DNA of 64,000 bases from Pseudomonadota bacterium (GCA_018241665.1 JAFEDK010000023.1:1-64000); one strand, 5' to 3'; positions 44,987-54,619 are shown, counted from the stretch's first letter. The notes: generated by a model not told the origin, from the sequence alone. Translations and numbers: made by a program.

Positions 44987-46735
44987 TTAACGAACCAGTT
45001 GCTCCAGTCCTGCCTTGCCCACCGGAGCATCGGCCTGCCACGGAATCAGTCCACAGCGGGTGGCCAGCTCGTCTGCAACCCGCCTTACGAAAGGCACTTC
45101 GTAGCGGCCGCGCTGGCACAGCAGCGGGTTGGCGGTGCCACTGGCCAGCAGGGACTGGTTGATGACCCAGGCGTAGGGCGTGATGCCGGCCCGGGCCAGA
45201 TCGCCCTGCAGGCGCTCGGCCTCGTGCACGGGCGTGGCTTCGGGCAGCGTCACGATCAGCACATGGGTGTAGGCCGGGTCGCGCAGCCGCGGCAACAGCT
45301 GGCGCACCGATTCCGGCATGTCGCCCCGGGTACGCATGACTTCCCGGTGGTAGGCCTCGGCGGCATCGAGCAGCAGGATGGTGTGGCCGGTCGGTGCGGT
45401 GTCGAGCACCACGAAGCCGTCCTTGCCTTCATCCACGGTGCGGGCGAAGGCGCGGAAGACCGCAATCTCCTCGGTGCATGGCGAACGCAGGTCTTCCTCC
45501 AGCATCGCCAGGCCACCGGCGTCGAGACTCTTGCCAGCCTTGGCGAGGACTTCCGCGGTGTAGTCCGCCACTTCCCGGCGCGGATCGATGCGCGTGACGG
45601 TCAGGCCGGGGATGGCCCCGTCGAGCGTCGCCGCCACGTGGGCTGCCGGGTCGGTGGTGGACAGCACGACCTTGCCGCCGCGCCGGGCGAGGGCCACCGC
45701 AATCGCCGCGGCGACCGAGGTCTTGCCGACGCCGCCCTTGCCCATGGTCATCACCACGCCGTGGCCGGAACAGGCCATCTCGTCCACCAGGCCGGCCAGG
45801 CCCGGCGGCAGCTTGGTGGCCGGCATGTCGCTCGATATGGCGGGGGCTGCGGTTTCCGGATGGGCCATCACGCGCAGCGCGTCCAGGCCAACCGTGCCTT
45901 TCGGCAGGAAGGGAATGGTGCAGCCGGGCAGTCTGGCGAGTTCGGCCGGCATCTGCGCCAGTGCTTCGGCAGCCCGTCGCGACATGGCGGCGGCAATCGC
46001 ATCGTCGGTTTGTGCCGCTGCGAAAAGCCCGTTGATGGCCAGCATCTGGTTGCGGATACCCAGCTCCGCCAGTTCGCCGCGTGTGCGCTCGGCCTCCCGC
46101 AGCGATGCGATTTCTGGCCGGCTGACCAGGATCACCGTGGTTTCCGCCGGGTTCGACAGGCGCGCCACCGTGGCCGCGTACAAGGCCTTCTGCTTCTCGA
46201 GGCCGGCCAGCGGGCCGAGGCAGGACGCACCACCGGTGGACGACGAGATGAACTCGTCCCACGCAGATGGAAGCGTCAGCAGGCGCAGCGTGTGGCCGGT
46301 CGGCGCGGTGTCGAAGATGACGTGCTCGAAATCGGCCGTCGCCGCCGGATCGCCGAGCAGCTTGGAGAACTCGTCGAAAGCGGCGATTTCCACCGTACAT
46401 GCCCCCGAGAACTGCTCCTCCATGCTCTGGATGGCTGCCGCCGGCAGGATGCCGCGGTACGGGGCGACCATCCGTTCCCGGTAGGCATGGGCCGCTGCTT
46501 CCGGGTCGATGTTGAGGGCACACAGGCCCGGCGCGCCAGGAATGGCGGTCGGTGCCTGGCCCAATGCCACACCCAACACCTCGTCCAGGTTGGATGCCGG
46601 GTCGGTGCTCACGATCAACACCCGCTTGCCGGCTTCGGCCAGCGCCAGGCCGGTGGCGCAGGACAGGGACGTCTTGCCGACGCCGCCCTTGCCGGTGAAG
46701 AACAGATAACGCGTTTCGGTGCGTGGCAGTGCCAT
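44987..46735 (-). CDS. arsA: ArsA arsenite-stimulated ATPase
   Basis: A 582-residue cytosolic ATPase with two homologous halves, each with a P-loop (TGKGGVGKTSLS at about 14-25, MGKGGVGKTSVA at about 325-336) and the DTAPTGHTLRLL or DTAPTGHTILLL switch. Cysteines such as those in SGACTVEIAAF and SPCTEEIAVF mark the arsenite-binding pattern. In known systems ArsA binds an arsenite permease and receives As(III) from ArsD. Here the permease is Acr3 rather than ArsB. The start is the ATG at 46735. Confidence 0.95.
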   Translation of the reverse strand: MALPRTETRYLFFTGKGGVGKTSLSCATGLALAEAGKRVLIVSTDPASNLDEVLGVALGQAPTAIPGAPGLCALNIDPEAAAHAYRERMVAPYRGILPAAAIQSMEEQFSGACTVEIAAFDEFSKLLGDPAATADFEHVIFDTAPTGHTLRLLTLPSAWDEFISSSTGGASCLGPLAGLEKQKALYAATVARLSNPAETTVILVSRPEIASLREAERTRGELAELGIRNQMLAINGLFAAAQTDDAIAAAMSRRAAEALAQMPAELARLPGCTIPFLPKGTVGLDALRVMAHPETAAPAISSDMPATKLPPGLAGLVDEMACSGHGVVMTMGKGGVGKTSVAAAIAVALARRGGKVVLSTTDPAAHVAATLDGAIPGLTVTRIDPRREVADYTAEVLAKAGKSLDAGGLAMLEEDLRSPCTEEIAVFRAFARTVDEGKDGFVVLDTAPTGHTILLLDAAEAYHREVMRTRGDMPESVRQLLPRLRDPAYTHVLIVTLPEATPVHEAERLQGDLARAGITPYAWVINQSLLASGTANPLLCQRGRYEVPFVRRVADELATRCGLIPWQADAPVGKAGLEQLVR

Positions 46736-46751
46736 GGCTCGACGCCTCCGG

Positions 46752-47129
46752 TCAGCAGCAGCCGGATTTCGGATCGCAACAACCACCGGCCGCGCTGATC
46801 TTGATGCGCGGCTTCTCTTCCGTCTTCAGCACGATGCCGAGCTTCTGCACCAGCTGCTGGCGCGACGGATACATGCCGGTGGACACGATATGGCCGTCCA
46901 CCGTCACGATGGGCAGGCGGTCCATGCCGGCTTCCATTTCCTTGAGCACCGCCGGATTGGCCGCGAAGGCCTGGGGTTCCTGGCCGAGGTTGTGGCGGGC
47001 GACCTCCACGCCGTGTTCCTCCACCCACTTCAGGTCGGCAGCGAACTGGGCCAGCACCGGGTCCACATCCACGCCGCACACGCCGGTCGAACAGCACATG
47101 GCCGGATCGAACACTTCGAGCTTTTTCAT
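46752..47129 (-). CDS. arsD: ArsD arsenic metallochaperone
   Basis: A 125-residue metallochaperone that hands As(III) to ArsA. The essential Cys pair and single Cys are in FDPAMCCSTGVCGVDVDP (about residues 8-25), and an extra vicinal pair sits at the C-terminus (GGCCDPKSGCC). The body, including DRLPIVTVDGHIVSTGMYPS, is the usual ArsD fold. It lies 16 bp upstream of arsA and after acr3, the standard arsDA arrangement. Confidence 0.95.
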   Translation of the reverse strand: MKKLEVFDPAMCCSTGVCGVDVDPVLAQFAADLKWVEEHGVEVARHNLGQEPQAFAANPAVLKEMEAGMDRLPIVTVDGHIVSTGMYPSRQQLVQKLGIVLKTEEKPRIKISAAGGCCDPKSGCC

Positions 47130-47148
47130 TGATGATCTCCTCGGAAAA

Positions 47149-48216
47149 TCAGCGGGCCTCGTACCAGCCCTTGGATGCATTGACGACCTTCACCACCAGC
47201 AGCATGACCGGCACCTCGATGAGGACGCCGACCACGGTGGCCAGCGCCGCGCCGGATTCGAAACCGAACAGGCTGATGGCCGCCGCGACGGCGAGTTCGA
47301 AGAAGTTGGATGCCCCGATCAGCGCCGACGGACAGGCCACATTATGCTTCTCGCCAACGGCGCGGTTGAGCCAATAGGCCAGGGCCGAGTTGAAGAACAC
47401 TTGGATAAGAATCGGCACCGCGAGCAGCGCGATGACCAGCGGCTGCTCCAGGATGGCCTTGCCCTGAAAGGCAAACAGCAACACCAGCGTGGCGAGCAGC
47501 GCCGAGATGGACCACGGCCCGATCTTGGCCATCGCCGCATCGAAAGCAGCCTGCCCCTTGGCCAGCAAGGCCTTGCGCCACAGTTGGGCCAGCGCCACCG
47601 GGATCACGATGTAGAGCACCACCGAAGTCAGCAGCGTCGCCCACGGCACTGTGATGGCCGAGATGCCGAGCAGCAGGCCGACCAGCGGGGCGAAGGCGAA
47701 GACCATGATGCTGTCGTTCAGCGCGACCTGGGACAGGGTGAACAACGGGTCGCCGTCCGACAGCTTGCTCCATACGAAGACCATCGCCGTGCAAGGCGCC
47801 GCGGCCAACAGGATGAGGCCGGCCACGTAGCTGTCGAGCTGGTCCGCCGGCAGCATCGGCGCAAACAGGTTGCGCACGAACAGCCAGCCCAGCAGCGCCA
47901 TCGAGAAGGGTTTGACCAGCCAGTTTACGAACAGCGTCACGCCGATGCCGCGCACGTGCTGCTTCACTTCGTGCAGCGCACCGAAATCCACCTTCACCAG
48001 CATCGGGATGATCATCACCCAGATCAGCAGACCCACCGGCAGATTCACCTGGGCGAACTCCAGGCGGCCGATGGCCTGGAAGCCCCCCGGTGCGAGTTGG
48101 CCGAGCGCGATGCCGGCGACGATGCACAGGAAGACCCACACCGTCAGGTAGCGCTCGAAGAAGCCCATCGGCGCGCCGGCGGCGGCCTTGGCGGTCATTT
48201 CACATTGGGCCGACAT
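47149..48216 (-). CDS. acr3: Acr3-family arsenite efflux permease
   Basis: A 355-residue inner-membrane protein of ten helices, the BART-superfamily arsenite/H+ antiporter. Recognisable segments are FFERYLTVWVFLCIVAGIAL, the TM-line LLAAAPCTAMVFVWSKLSDG with the essential Cys (about 132), and LAQLWRKALLAKGQ near the middle. It is the As(III) exporter of the operon and is named acr3 rather than arsB on sequence. It lies 3 bp after arsC. Confidence 0.93.
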   Translation of the reverse strand: MSAQCEMTAKAAAGAPMGFFERYLTVWVFLCIVAGIALGQLAPGGFQAIGRLEFAQVNLPVGLLIWVMIIPMLVKVDFGALHEVKQHVRGIGVTLFVNWLVKPFSMALLGWLFVRNLFAPMLPADQLDSYVAGLILLAAAPCTAMVFVWSKLSDGDPLFTLSQVALNDSIMVFAFAPLVGLLLGISAITVPWATLLTSVVLYIVIPVALAQLWRKALLAKGQAAFDAAMAKIGPWSISALLATLVLLFAFQGKAILEQPLVIALLAVPILIQVFFNSALAYWLNRAVGEKHNVACPSALIGASNFFELAVAAAISLFGFESGAALATVVGVLIEVPVMLLVVKVVNASKGWYEAR

Positions 48217-48219
48217 CGC

Positions 48220-48633
48220 TTACAGCTCCAGTGCAGTGCGCACGACGGAAACCAGCTGCTCACGGATTTCGTCACGCACCCGGATGAAGCTCTCCAGCGG
48301 CTCGCCGTGGGGGTCGTGGAAAGGCACGTGCATGCGCGGCACCGGGCGCGGGAAGATCGGGCAGCTCTCCTTGGCGTTGTCGCAGACGGTCACCACCAGG
48401 TCGATGTGCTCGTCCATCACCGCATCGATGGTCTTCGGATGGAGGCCATCCGTGGGCAGGCCGGCGGCCTTCAGGGCGGCGATGGCGCCATCCGCCACCT
48501 TGGGCTGCGGCAGCGTGCCGGCCGACAGGGCGCGCACCTGGCCAGCCAGTTCGTGATTGAGGATGGCCTCGGCCATCTGGGAGCGGCAGGAGTTGCCGGT
48601 GCACAGCACCAGCACGGTCTTCAGTTCTGACAT
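48220..48633 (-). CDS. arsC: Arsenate reductase, low-MW phosphatase (thioredoxin or glutaredoxin) type
   Basis: A 137-residue ArsC of the LMW protein-tyrosine-phosphatase fold. The P-loop CTGNSCRSQMAEAILN at about residues 11-26 contains the nucleophile Cys and the Arg of CX5R. Later Cys in VTVCDNAKESCPIFP (about 82 and 89) supply the redox relay of the thioredoxin-coupled class. It converts arsenate to arsenite for export by Acr3. The start is the ATG at 48633. It is the second gene of the operon. Confidence 0.94.
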   Translation of the reverse strand: MSELKTVLVLCTGNSCRSQMAEAILNHELAGQVRALSAGTLPQPKVADGAIAALKAAGLPTDGLHPKTIDAVMDEHIDLVVTVCDNAKESCPIFPRPVPRMHVPFHDPHGEPLESFIRVRDEIREQLVSVVRTALEL

Positions 48634-48656
48634 GGTCGTTTCTCGCGGGGAACTGC

Positions 48657-49049
48657 TCATTCGTTGGGCTTGCAACAGGCAGCCGGGGTGTCACCTGAAA
48701 CGTCAGCGCCAGGATTCCTGCGCTTTGCAATGGTGTCGCAGGCGGCGGTCTTGGGCAGGCAGGCCTCCCCCTGGCAGCAGTTGCTGGTCAGGAAGGCGAT
48801 GAGCTCGTCCATCGTCGCGTACTCGGCCGAGTAGCGGATGAAGCGGCTCTCTTTTTGCCCCCGGATAAGCCCCACCCGGGTGAGGTGGGACAGGTGGAAG
48901 GACAGGGTTGGAGCCGGGAGGCCCAGTTTTTCTCCGATTGCACCGGGGAAAAGACCTTCCGGCCCCGCTTCCACCAGCAGGCGGAAGATGCTCAGGCGGG
49001 ACTCGTGGCCCAGGGCGGCGAGAAGTTCGGCGGCGTTAAGTGTTTCCAT
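48657..49049 (-). CDS. arsR: ArsR-family metalloregulator
   Basis: A 130-residue ArsR/SmtB winged-helix repressor. LNAAELLAALGHESRLSIFR starts the DNA-binding domain, LPAPTLSFHLSHLTRVGLIR (about 47-66) is the recognition helix and wing, and FLTSNCCQGEACLP (about 90-103) gives a vicinal Cys pair plus a third Cys for arsenite. This C-terminal triad resembles atypical ArsRs such as that of Acidithiobacillus more than the classic ELCVCDL. It is the first gene of the ars operon. An operator palindrome abuts its start. Confidence 0.93.
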   Translation of the reverse strand: METLNAAELLAALGHESRLSIFRLLVEAGPEGLFPGAIGEKLGLPAPTLSFHLSHLTRVGLIRGQKESRFIRYSAEYATMDELIAFLTSNCCQGEACLPKTAACDTIAKRRNPGADVSGDTPAACCKPNE

Positions 49050-49051
49050 AA

Positions 49052-49067
49052 TTCTATTATTATAGAA
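49052..49067. promoter_or_regulatory. arsR operator palindrome
   Basis: TTCTAT (49052-49057) and ATAGAA (49062-49067) form an inverted repeat with a 4-bp centre, only 2 bp upstream of the arsR ATG. The position fits repression by ArsR of its own promoter. Confidence 0.7.
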
Positions 49068-49156
49068 ATATGGAAGAGGTTGTGTGAATGTTTTGTTGCG
49101 CACAACGAGCATGCTCCCAAGGCTTGAAGTGGGCGTGTAGATAAAGAACGAAATTT

Positions 49157-49177
49157 GTAGAAATATCTACTCGAGTA
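49157..49177. promoter_or_regulatory. chrB-chrA promoter dyads
   Basis: GTAGA (49157-49161) and TCTAC (49166-49170) form a 14-bp inverted repeat. It overlaps a perfect palindrome TACTCGAGTA (49168-49177), just before the chrB ATG at 49191. ChrB is a known chromate-responsive repressor in related operons, and such dyads are its plausible targets. Confidence 0.55.
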
Positions 49178-49190
49178 TAGAGTGCAATTC

Positions 49191-50129
49191 ATGAGCACAT
49201 GGATTGCACTTATTACCAGCCTGCCTACCGAGAACGCCACGGCCCGCATGCGGGCCTGGCGCAGCCTCAAGGCATCGGGCGCAGCTGTCCTGCGGGACGG
49301 GGTCTATTTGATGCCGGAGCGCGAGGATTGCCGGGGCACGCTGGAGACGGTCGCCACGGATATTCGCGCCGCAGAAGGGACGGCGCTGCTTGTGCGCGTT
49401 GAAGAACCCGGCGACGGCAACTTCGTTGCCTTGTTCGACCGCAACGCGGATTTCGCCACGCTGCTGGGGGAGGTCGCGGCTGCGCGCAACGGGCTGAGTC
49501 CGGATACCGCGAACGACGCCCTTAAACAAGCCCGCAAGTTGCGCAAGACCTTTGCCAACCTGGTGGCGATCGACTTTTTCCCCGGTGAAGCCCGGAAGCA
49601 GGCGGACGAAGCCTTGCGCGAGTTTGAGCAGCAGGCGGCGCGGGCAATGGCGCCGGACGAGCCCTATTCCGTCGAGCATCCCATCGCCCGCCTGCACCAC
49701 GAGGACTACCGGGGCCGTCGGTGGGCAACGCGCCAGCGTCCGTGGGTCGACAGGCTGGCCAGTGCATGGCTGATCCGTCGCTACATCGACCCGCAGGCCG
49801 CCATCCTGTGGCTGCCGTCACCTGTCGAGTGCCCCGCCGATGCACTGGGATTTGATTTCGACGGTGCCACCTTCACCCATGTCGGCGCCCGGGTGAGCTT
49901 CGAGGTGCTGCTCGCCAGTTTCGGACTTGAAAGCCCGGCACTTTTGCGCCTCGGCGCGCTGGTCCACTTCCTCGATGTCGGTGGCGTGCAGCCGCCCGAG
50001 GCTGCCGGCATCGAGAGCGTCCTGGCTGGCCTGCGCGACATCATCCGCGATGACGACCAGCTGCTCGCGCTGGCCACCCACTTCTTCGATGGACTCATGG
50101 CCTCTTTTGAGAAAGGCCCGAAATCATGA
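49191..50129 (+). CDS. chrB: ChrB chromate-resistance regulator
   Basis: A 312-residue ChrB protein. The N-terminal domain (STWIALITSLPTENATARMR, SLKASGAAVLRDGVYLMPER) is winged-helix-like and the C-terminal domain (RQRPWVDRLASAWLIRRYID, FDFDGATFTHVGARVSFEVL) is the DUF ChrB family module. In studied operons it senses chromate and controls chrA. The start is the ATG at 49191, after paired dyad repeats. The stop overlaps the chrA start by 4 bp (ATGA). Confidence 0.93.
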   Translation: MSTWIALITSLPTENATARMRAWRSLKASGAAVLRDGVYLMPEREDCRGTLETVATDIRAAEGTALLVRVEEPGDGNFVALFDRNADFATLLGEVAAARNGLSPDTANDALKQARKLRKTFANLVAIDFFPGEARKQADEALREFEQQAARAMAPDEPYSVEHPIARLHHEDYRGRRWATRQRPWVDRLASAWLIRRYIDPQAAILWLPSPVECPADALGFDFDGATFTHVGARVSFEVLLASFGLESPALLRLGALVHFLDVGGVQPPEAAGIESVLAGLRDIIRDDDQLLALATHFFDGLMASFEKGPKS

Positions 50130-51487
50130 ATACGACCCTGACGGCAAAATCCGAAGCACAGGAGGATCCACCTGCCCAGGTCAGCTTCTGGCAGGCCTTC
50201 CTGTTCTGGCTCAAGCTCGGCTTCATCAGCTTTGGCGGCCCGGCCGGGCAGATTGCCATCATGCATCAGGAGCTGGTGGAGCGCCGGCGCTGGATCTCCG
50301 AGCGGCGCTTCCTGCATGCGCTCAATTACTGCATGGTCCTCCCCGGCCCGGAAGCCCAGCAGCTGGCCACCTACATCGGCTGGCTGATGCACCGCAGCTG
50401 GGGCGGCATCGTTGCCGGCGCGCTCTTCGTGTTGCCGTCGCTGTTCATCCTGGTCGGCCTGTCGTGGGTCTATATCGCCTTTGGTGAAATGCCGCTGGTG
50501 GCCGGCCTGTTCTACGGCATCAAGCCGGCGGTGACCGCCATCGTCATGCAGGCAGCCCACCGCATCGGCTCCCGCGCCCTCAAGAACAATGTGCTGTGGG
50601 CCGTGGCCGCGGCGTCCTTCGTTGCCATCTTCGCGCTCAACGTCCCTTTCCCGGCCATCGTGGCCGTGGCGGGTGTCATCGGCTACTTCGGCGGCCGCCT
50701 TGCGCCGGACAAGTTCAAGGCCGGCGGCGGGCACGGCAAGGCCGACAAATCCTTCGGCCGGGCCTTGATCGACGACGACACGCCGACCCCCGAGCACGCC
50801 CTGTTTGCGTGGCACAAGATGGCCAGGGCCGCGTTTGTGGGTGGCCTGCTGTGGCTGCTACCGATGGGATTGCTGACGGCTGGCTACGGCTGGGGTCATA
50901 CCCTCACGCAGATGGGCTGGTTCTTCACCAAGGCGGCCCTGCTGACCTTTGGTGGCGCCTATGCCGTGCTGCCCTATGTGTACCAGGGGGCCGTCGGGCA
51001 CTACGGCTGGCTGACGCCGACTCAGATGATCGACGGCCTTGCCCTCGGCGAGACGACACCCGGGCCGCTCATCATGGTGGTCACCTTCGTCGGCTTCGTC
51101 GGCGGCTATGTGAAGGCGGTGTTCGGCCCGGACCACCTGTTCCTCGCCGGCGCGATGGCCGCCATGCTGGTCACCTGGTTCACCTTCCTGCCGTCCTTCG
51201 TCTTCATCCTGATGGGTGGGCCCTTTATCGAGACGACGCACAACGACCTGAAATTCACCGCACCGCTTACCGCCATTACCGCCGCGGTGGTTGGCGTCAT
51301 CCTGAACCTGGCCCTGTTCTTTGGCTATCACGTGCTGTGGCCCGAAGGCTTTGCCGGGGCCTTCGAAGGGCTGTCGGCGTTCATCGCCCTCGGGGCGGCT
51401 GTCGCGCTGTTCCGCTTCAAGGCCAACGTGATTCACGTCATCCTCGGCTGCGCAGCCATCGGCCTCGGGCTGAAAACATTGCTGTGA
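50126..51487 (+). CDS. chrA: ChrA chromate efflux transporter
   Basis: A 453-residue inner-membrane protein made of two homologous CHR halves. The first has KLGFISFGGPAGQIAIMHQE and NYCMVLPGPEAQQLATYIG; the second has LLTFGGAYAVLPYVYQGAVG, GLALGETTPGPLIMVVTFVG and GFVGGY. The two PGP loops are typical of long-chain ChrA. It expels chromate (CrO4 2-), coupled to membrane potential by family knowledge. It is directly co-translated with chrB, and a perfect terminator follows. Confidence 0.95.
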   Translation: MNTTLTAKSEAQEDPPAQVSFWQAFLFWLKLGFISFGGPAGQIAIMHQELVERRRWISERRFLHALNYCMVLPGPEAQQLATYIGWLMHRSWGGIVAGALFVLPSLFILVGLSWVYIAFGEMPLVAGLFYGIKPAVTAIVMQAAHRIGSRALKNNVLWAVAAASFVAIFALNVPFPAIVAVAGVIGYFGGRLAPDKFKAGGGHGKADKSFGRALIDDDTPTPEHALFAWHKMARAAFVGGLLWLLPMGLLTAGYGWGHTLTQMGWFFTKAALLTFGGAYAVLPYVYQGAVGHYGWLTPTQMIDGLALGETTPGPLIMVVTFVGFVGGYVKAVFGPDHLFLAGAMAAMLVTWFTFLPSFVFILMGGPFIETTHNDLKFTAPLTAITAAVVGVILNLALFFGYHVLWPEGFAGAFEGLSAFIALGAAVALFRFKANVIHVILGCAAIGLGLKTLL

Positions 51488-51495
51488 TAACAAAA

Positions 51496-51526
51496 AGCGG
51501 AACTTCCTGAACCAGGAAGTTCCGCT
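51496..51526 (+). terminator. chrA terminator
   Basis: A perfect 14-bp stem, AGCGGAACTTCCTG (51496-51509) with CAGGAAGTTCCGCT (51513-51526), has a 3-nt loop and starts 9 bp after chrA. Confidence 0.85.
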
Positions 51527-51542
51527 GAATATCGCTCTTCAG

Positions 51543-51574
51543 ACCCTGAGCCGCGTTTGCTCGCGGCTCAGGGT
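51543..51574 (-). terminator. nrdJ terminator
   Basis: A 13-bp stem, ACCCTGAGCCGCG (51543-51555) with CGCGGCTCAGGGT (51562-51574), lies 14 bp past the nrdJ stop in the nrdJ direction. Confidence 0.8.
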
Positions 51575-51587
51575 GCAGCGCACATTC

Positions 51588-54470
51588 TTAGCCGCAGGTG
51601 CCCACGGCGCCGCAGGCGGTGCAGAAGTCGCAGCCGTCCTTGCGGATCACCGAGTGGTTGCCGCATTCGTTGCACAGGGCGCCCTGCATCAGCTTGGGCT
51701 CGTTGTCGTCGCGGGGCGACTCGAGGATGCCCATCTCGCGGGTCGGGTAGCCGGATTCGTCGAGCACGCCCAGCATCGCGTAGCGGTGGATGATCAGCGC
51801 AGCCAGGTAGGCCACGGTGGACGGCCAGTTCTGCTGGCGGCGGGTGCCGGGCACGAAGGCCATGAAGTCGCCCAGGGGTTCCGGGTAGTCGATCAGCTTG
51901 CGCAGCTTCATGCCGATCCAGGCCGGATCCATCACGCGCATGTCGAGGGACAGGATGCGGGACAGGCCGTCCAGGGCGCGCGGGTAGTTGCCCGACAGCC
52001 ACATGGAGTAGGGGCGGGTGACGCCGTCCGGCAGGGTGATTTCCTTCAGGCCGAGCACGAAGTCTTCGCCGGTGGCCGGGTTCTGGATGTCGACGGTCCA
52101 GGACAGGGTGCCGTCGGTGCCGGTCTTGGGCTCCTGCAGGGAGAACACGCTGTCGAGCACCGGCGTCGGCAGTTCGCCGTCGAGGGCTTCCAGCTTTTCG
52201 CAGCGGTAGCGCACCACCTGGGCGAAGGCGGACACGACGCCCGGCATCAACTTCTGCTCGCCATGGGGCGGGAAGCGCATTTCGAAGGACTTCTCGCCGA
52301 CGGTCTTGGCCAGGGCTTCGAGCTTGAGCTTGAGCCAGCCGCGGTCGTTGGCGCGCATGTCCATCGACAGGGTCTTGGCGACGGCGCCCAGGCCACGGGG
52401 CTGGTCGGCACCGTTGACCCACACTTCGAACGGGAAGGCGCCCTTGGCGGGGCTGTCCTCGGCCGGGTCCATGTGGCCGACGAACAGGGCGAAGTTGCCC
52501 TGCGGCGTGTTGAGCATGTAGGTCCACGCGGAGTTGCCGTCCGGCAGATCCGGGCGGCCCGGCCAGCGCAGGGAAGACAGCACCGGTGCCGGCAGGTTCT
52601 TGATGGACAGGCGGCGGTTGGTGTCGTCGGAGATTTCCAGGTCGTGGGGCTGCTTCTGCTCGGCGCTCGGCGTCACGGACAGCACGGAACCCAGCACGCT
52701 GTTGGGCCGGTAGGTGGCCAGGCCCTTCAGGCCGGACTTCCAGGCTTCCAGGTAGAGGTTCTCGAAGTCGGCGTAGGGGTAGTCCTCGGGGACGTTCACC
52801 GTCTTGGAGATGGAGGTGTCGATGTACGGGGCGACGGCCGCGACCATGTCCTTGTGGGCCTGGGCAGAGATTTCCAGCGCGGTCACGAAGTACTCGGGCA
52901 GCTTGGAGACGTCACCGCCCTGGTGCTTGTACAGGCGCCATGCGTAGTCCTCGACGGCGTATTCCTTGAAGGTGCCGTCGGCCATCCGCTTCTTGCGGGT
53001 GTAGGTGTAGGAGAACGGGGGCTCGATGCCGTTGGAGGCGTTGTCGGCGAAGGCCAGGCTGATCGTGCCGGTGGGGGCGATGGACAGCAGGTGGGAGTTG
53101 CGCAGGCCGTGCTTGCGGATCTTGTCCTTCACCTCGTTGGGCAGGCGGGACGCGAAGTTGCCGCCGGACAGGTAGAGGTCGGCGTTGAACAGCGGGAAGG
53201 CGCCACGCTCCTTGGCCAGCTCGACGGAGGCCAGGTAGGCCTGGTCGCGCATGAACTCGGAGATCTTGGTGGCCATCGCGCGGGCAGCGTCGGTGTCGTA
53301 GCGCAGGCGCAGCATGGCCAGCGCGTTGCCGAGGCCGGTGAAGCCGAGGCCGACGCGGCGCTTGGACTGGGCTTCGGCGTGCTGTTGCTCCAGCGGCCAG
53401 TGGGTCGCCTCGAGCACGTTGTCGAGCATGCGGATGGAGGTTTCGACGGTCTTGGCGAAGCCGGCGAAGTCGAAGCTGGCCTTCTCGCTGAAGGCGTCCT
53501 TCACGTACAGGGTCAGGTTGATCGAGCCCAGGCAGCAGCAGCCGTAGGACGGCAGGGGCTGTTCGGCGCAGGGGTTGGTGGCCTCGATGGTCTCGCAGTA
53601 GTAAAGGTTGTTGTCCTTGTTCATGCGATCGAGGAACAGGATGCCCGGCTCCGCGTGATCGTAGGTGGAGCGCATGACCTGGTCCCACAGGTCACGGGCG
53701 CGCACCTTGCGGTACACCCACAGGCCATCTTCCCGCTTGTAGCCGCCGGCGGCCTTGATTTCGTTGGACGGCTCGGCCTTGTGGGCCAGCTCCACGTCGC
53801 CATCGCTTTCCACGGCCTGCATGAACAGGTCGGTGACGGCGATGGACACGTTGAAGTTGGTCAGGTCGCCGTGGTCCTTGGCGTGGATGAATTCCTCGAT
53901 GTCCGGGTGGTCGCAGCGCAGCACGCCCATCTGGGCGCCACGGCGGGAGCCGGCGGATTCGACGGTCTCGCAGGAGCGGTCGAAGACGCGCATGTAGGAG
54001 ACGGGGCCGGAGGCGTTGGACTGGGTGCCGCGCACCATCGCGCCCTTCGGACGGATGGAGGAGAAGTCGTAGCCGACGCCACCGCCACGACGCATGGTCT
54101 CGGCGGACTGGGCGAGGGCGGTGTAGATGCCGCAACGGCCATCCACGGATTCGGTGATCGAATCACCGACGGGCTGCACGAAACAGTTGATCAGGGTTGC
54201 GGCGAGATTGGTGCCGGCGGCGGAGTTGATGCGGCCGGCAGGCACGAAGCCCCGTTCCTGCGCTTCGAGGAACTTGGCTTCCCAATGGGCGCGCTTTTCT
54301 TCGGCTTCGATGGAGGCTAGCGCACGGGCAACACGAGCGCGCACGTCGCCAATGCTCTGCTCGTTACCTTTGGCGTATTTCTCGAGCAGTACTTCGCCGG
54401 AGATATCCTGCGATTCGAGCGTGGCGGCAGATGCGGGCTGGGCTTTGGCGTTTTTTGTCGTGGCGGTCAT
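51588..54470 (-). CDS. nrdJ: Adenosylcobalamin-dependent ribonucleotide reductase (class II)
   Basis: A 960-residue enzyme that reduces ribonucleoside diphosphates to deoxy forms without oxygen, using coenzyme B12. [20 protein letters not shown] (about residue 300) holds one active-site cysteine with its partners. [20 protein letters not shown] (about 475) and the later [20 protein letters not shown] match the long TSCPD-containing NrdJ form. The C-terminus carries a zinc-ribbon-like [22 protein letters not shown]. The start is the ATG at 54470. A palindrome in the upstream region suggests NrdR control. Confidence 0.95.
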   Translation of the reverse strand: MTATTKNAKAQPASAATLESQDISGEVLLEKYAKGNEQSIGDVRARVARALASIEAEEKRAHWEAKFLEAQERGFVPAGRINSAAGTNLAATLINCFVQPVGDSITESVDGRCGIYTALAQSAETMRRGGGVGYDFSSIRPKGAMVRGTQSNASGPVSYMRVFDRSCETVESAGSRRGAQMGVLRCDHPDIEEFIHAKDHGDLTNFNVSIAVTDLFMQAVESDGDVELAHKAEPSNEIKAAGGYKREDGLWVYRKVRARDLWDQVMRSTYDHAEPGILFLDRMNKDNNLYYCETIEATNPCAEQPLPSYGCCCLGSINLTLYVKDAFSEKASFDFAGFAKTVETSIRMLDNVLEATHWPLEQQHAEAQSKRRVGLGFTGLGNALAMLRLRYDTDAARAMATKISEFMRDQAYLASVELAKERGAFPLFNADLYLSGGNFASRLPNEVKDKIRKHGLRNSHLLSIAPTGTISLAFADNASNGIEPPFSYTYTRKKRMADGTFKEYAVEDYAWRLYKHQGGDVSKLPEYFVTALEISAQAHKDMVAAVAPYIDTSISKTVNVPEDYPYADFENLYLEAWKSGLKGLATYRPNSVLGSVLSVTPSAEQKQPHDLEISDDTNRRLSIKNLPAPVLSSLRWPGRPDLPDGNSAWTYMLNTPQGNFALFVGHMDPAEDSPAKGAFPFEVWVNGADQPRGLGAVAKTLSMDMRANDRGWLKLKLEALAKTVGEKSFEMRFPPHGEQKLMPGVVSAFAQVVRYRCEKLEALDGELPTPVLDSVFSLQEPKTGTDGTLSWTVDIQNPATGEDFVLGLKEITLPDGVTRPYSMWLSGNYPRALDGLSRILSLDMRVMDPAWIGMKLRKLIDYPEPLGDFMAFVPGTRRQQNWPSTVAYLAALIIHRYAMLGVLDESGYPTREMGILESPRDDNEPKLMQGALCNECGNHSVIRKDGCDFCTACGAVGTCG

Positions 54471-54603
54471 GGCTCTTGGATGGCTTATTGGTAGTGATCT
54501 GAAGCGGCGCATAGCTTACTCCAAGGCGGAAAATCGTCAAAATATTTTAGTTGTTTAAAAACATATACTTATAAAAGTCAACGGTGCGATAAAAAGAAAT
54601 TTT
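54471..54603. other. AT-rich upstream region of nrdJ
   Basis: This stretch carries the nrdJ promoter and an AT-rich sequence, ATATACTTATAAAAGT, at about 54563-54578. The latter could be a second, poor NrdR box four helical turns (41 bp) from the clear one at 54604. No B12 riboswitch elements were recognised. Confidence 0.4.
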
Positions 54604-54619
54604 CTACTACATTTAGTAG
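54604..54619. promoter_or_regulatory. NrdR-box-like palindrome
   Basis: CTACTA-CATT-TAGTAG is a perfect 16-bp inverted repeat, resembling the ACT(A/T)...AGT core of NrdR boxes that repress ribonucleotide reductase genes when dATP is high. It lies 134 bp before the nrdJ start. Confidence 0.55.

Noticed and set aside
51573-54320. Plus-strand frame of over 900 codons antisense to nrdJ
   Set aside because: Same cause: an antisense shadow of a well-supported enzyme gene.
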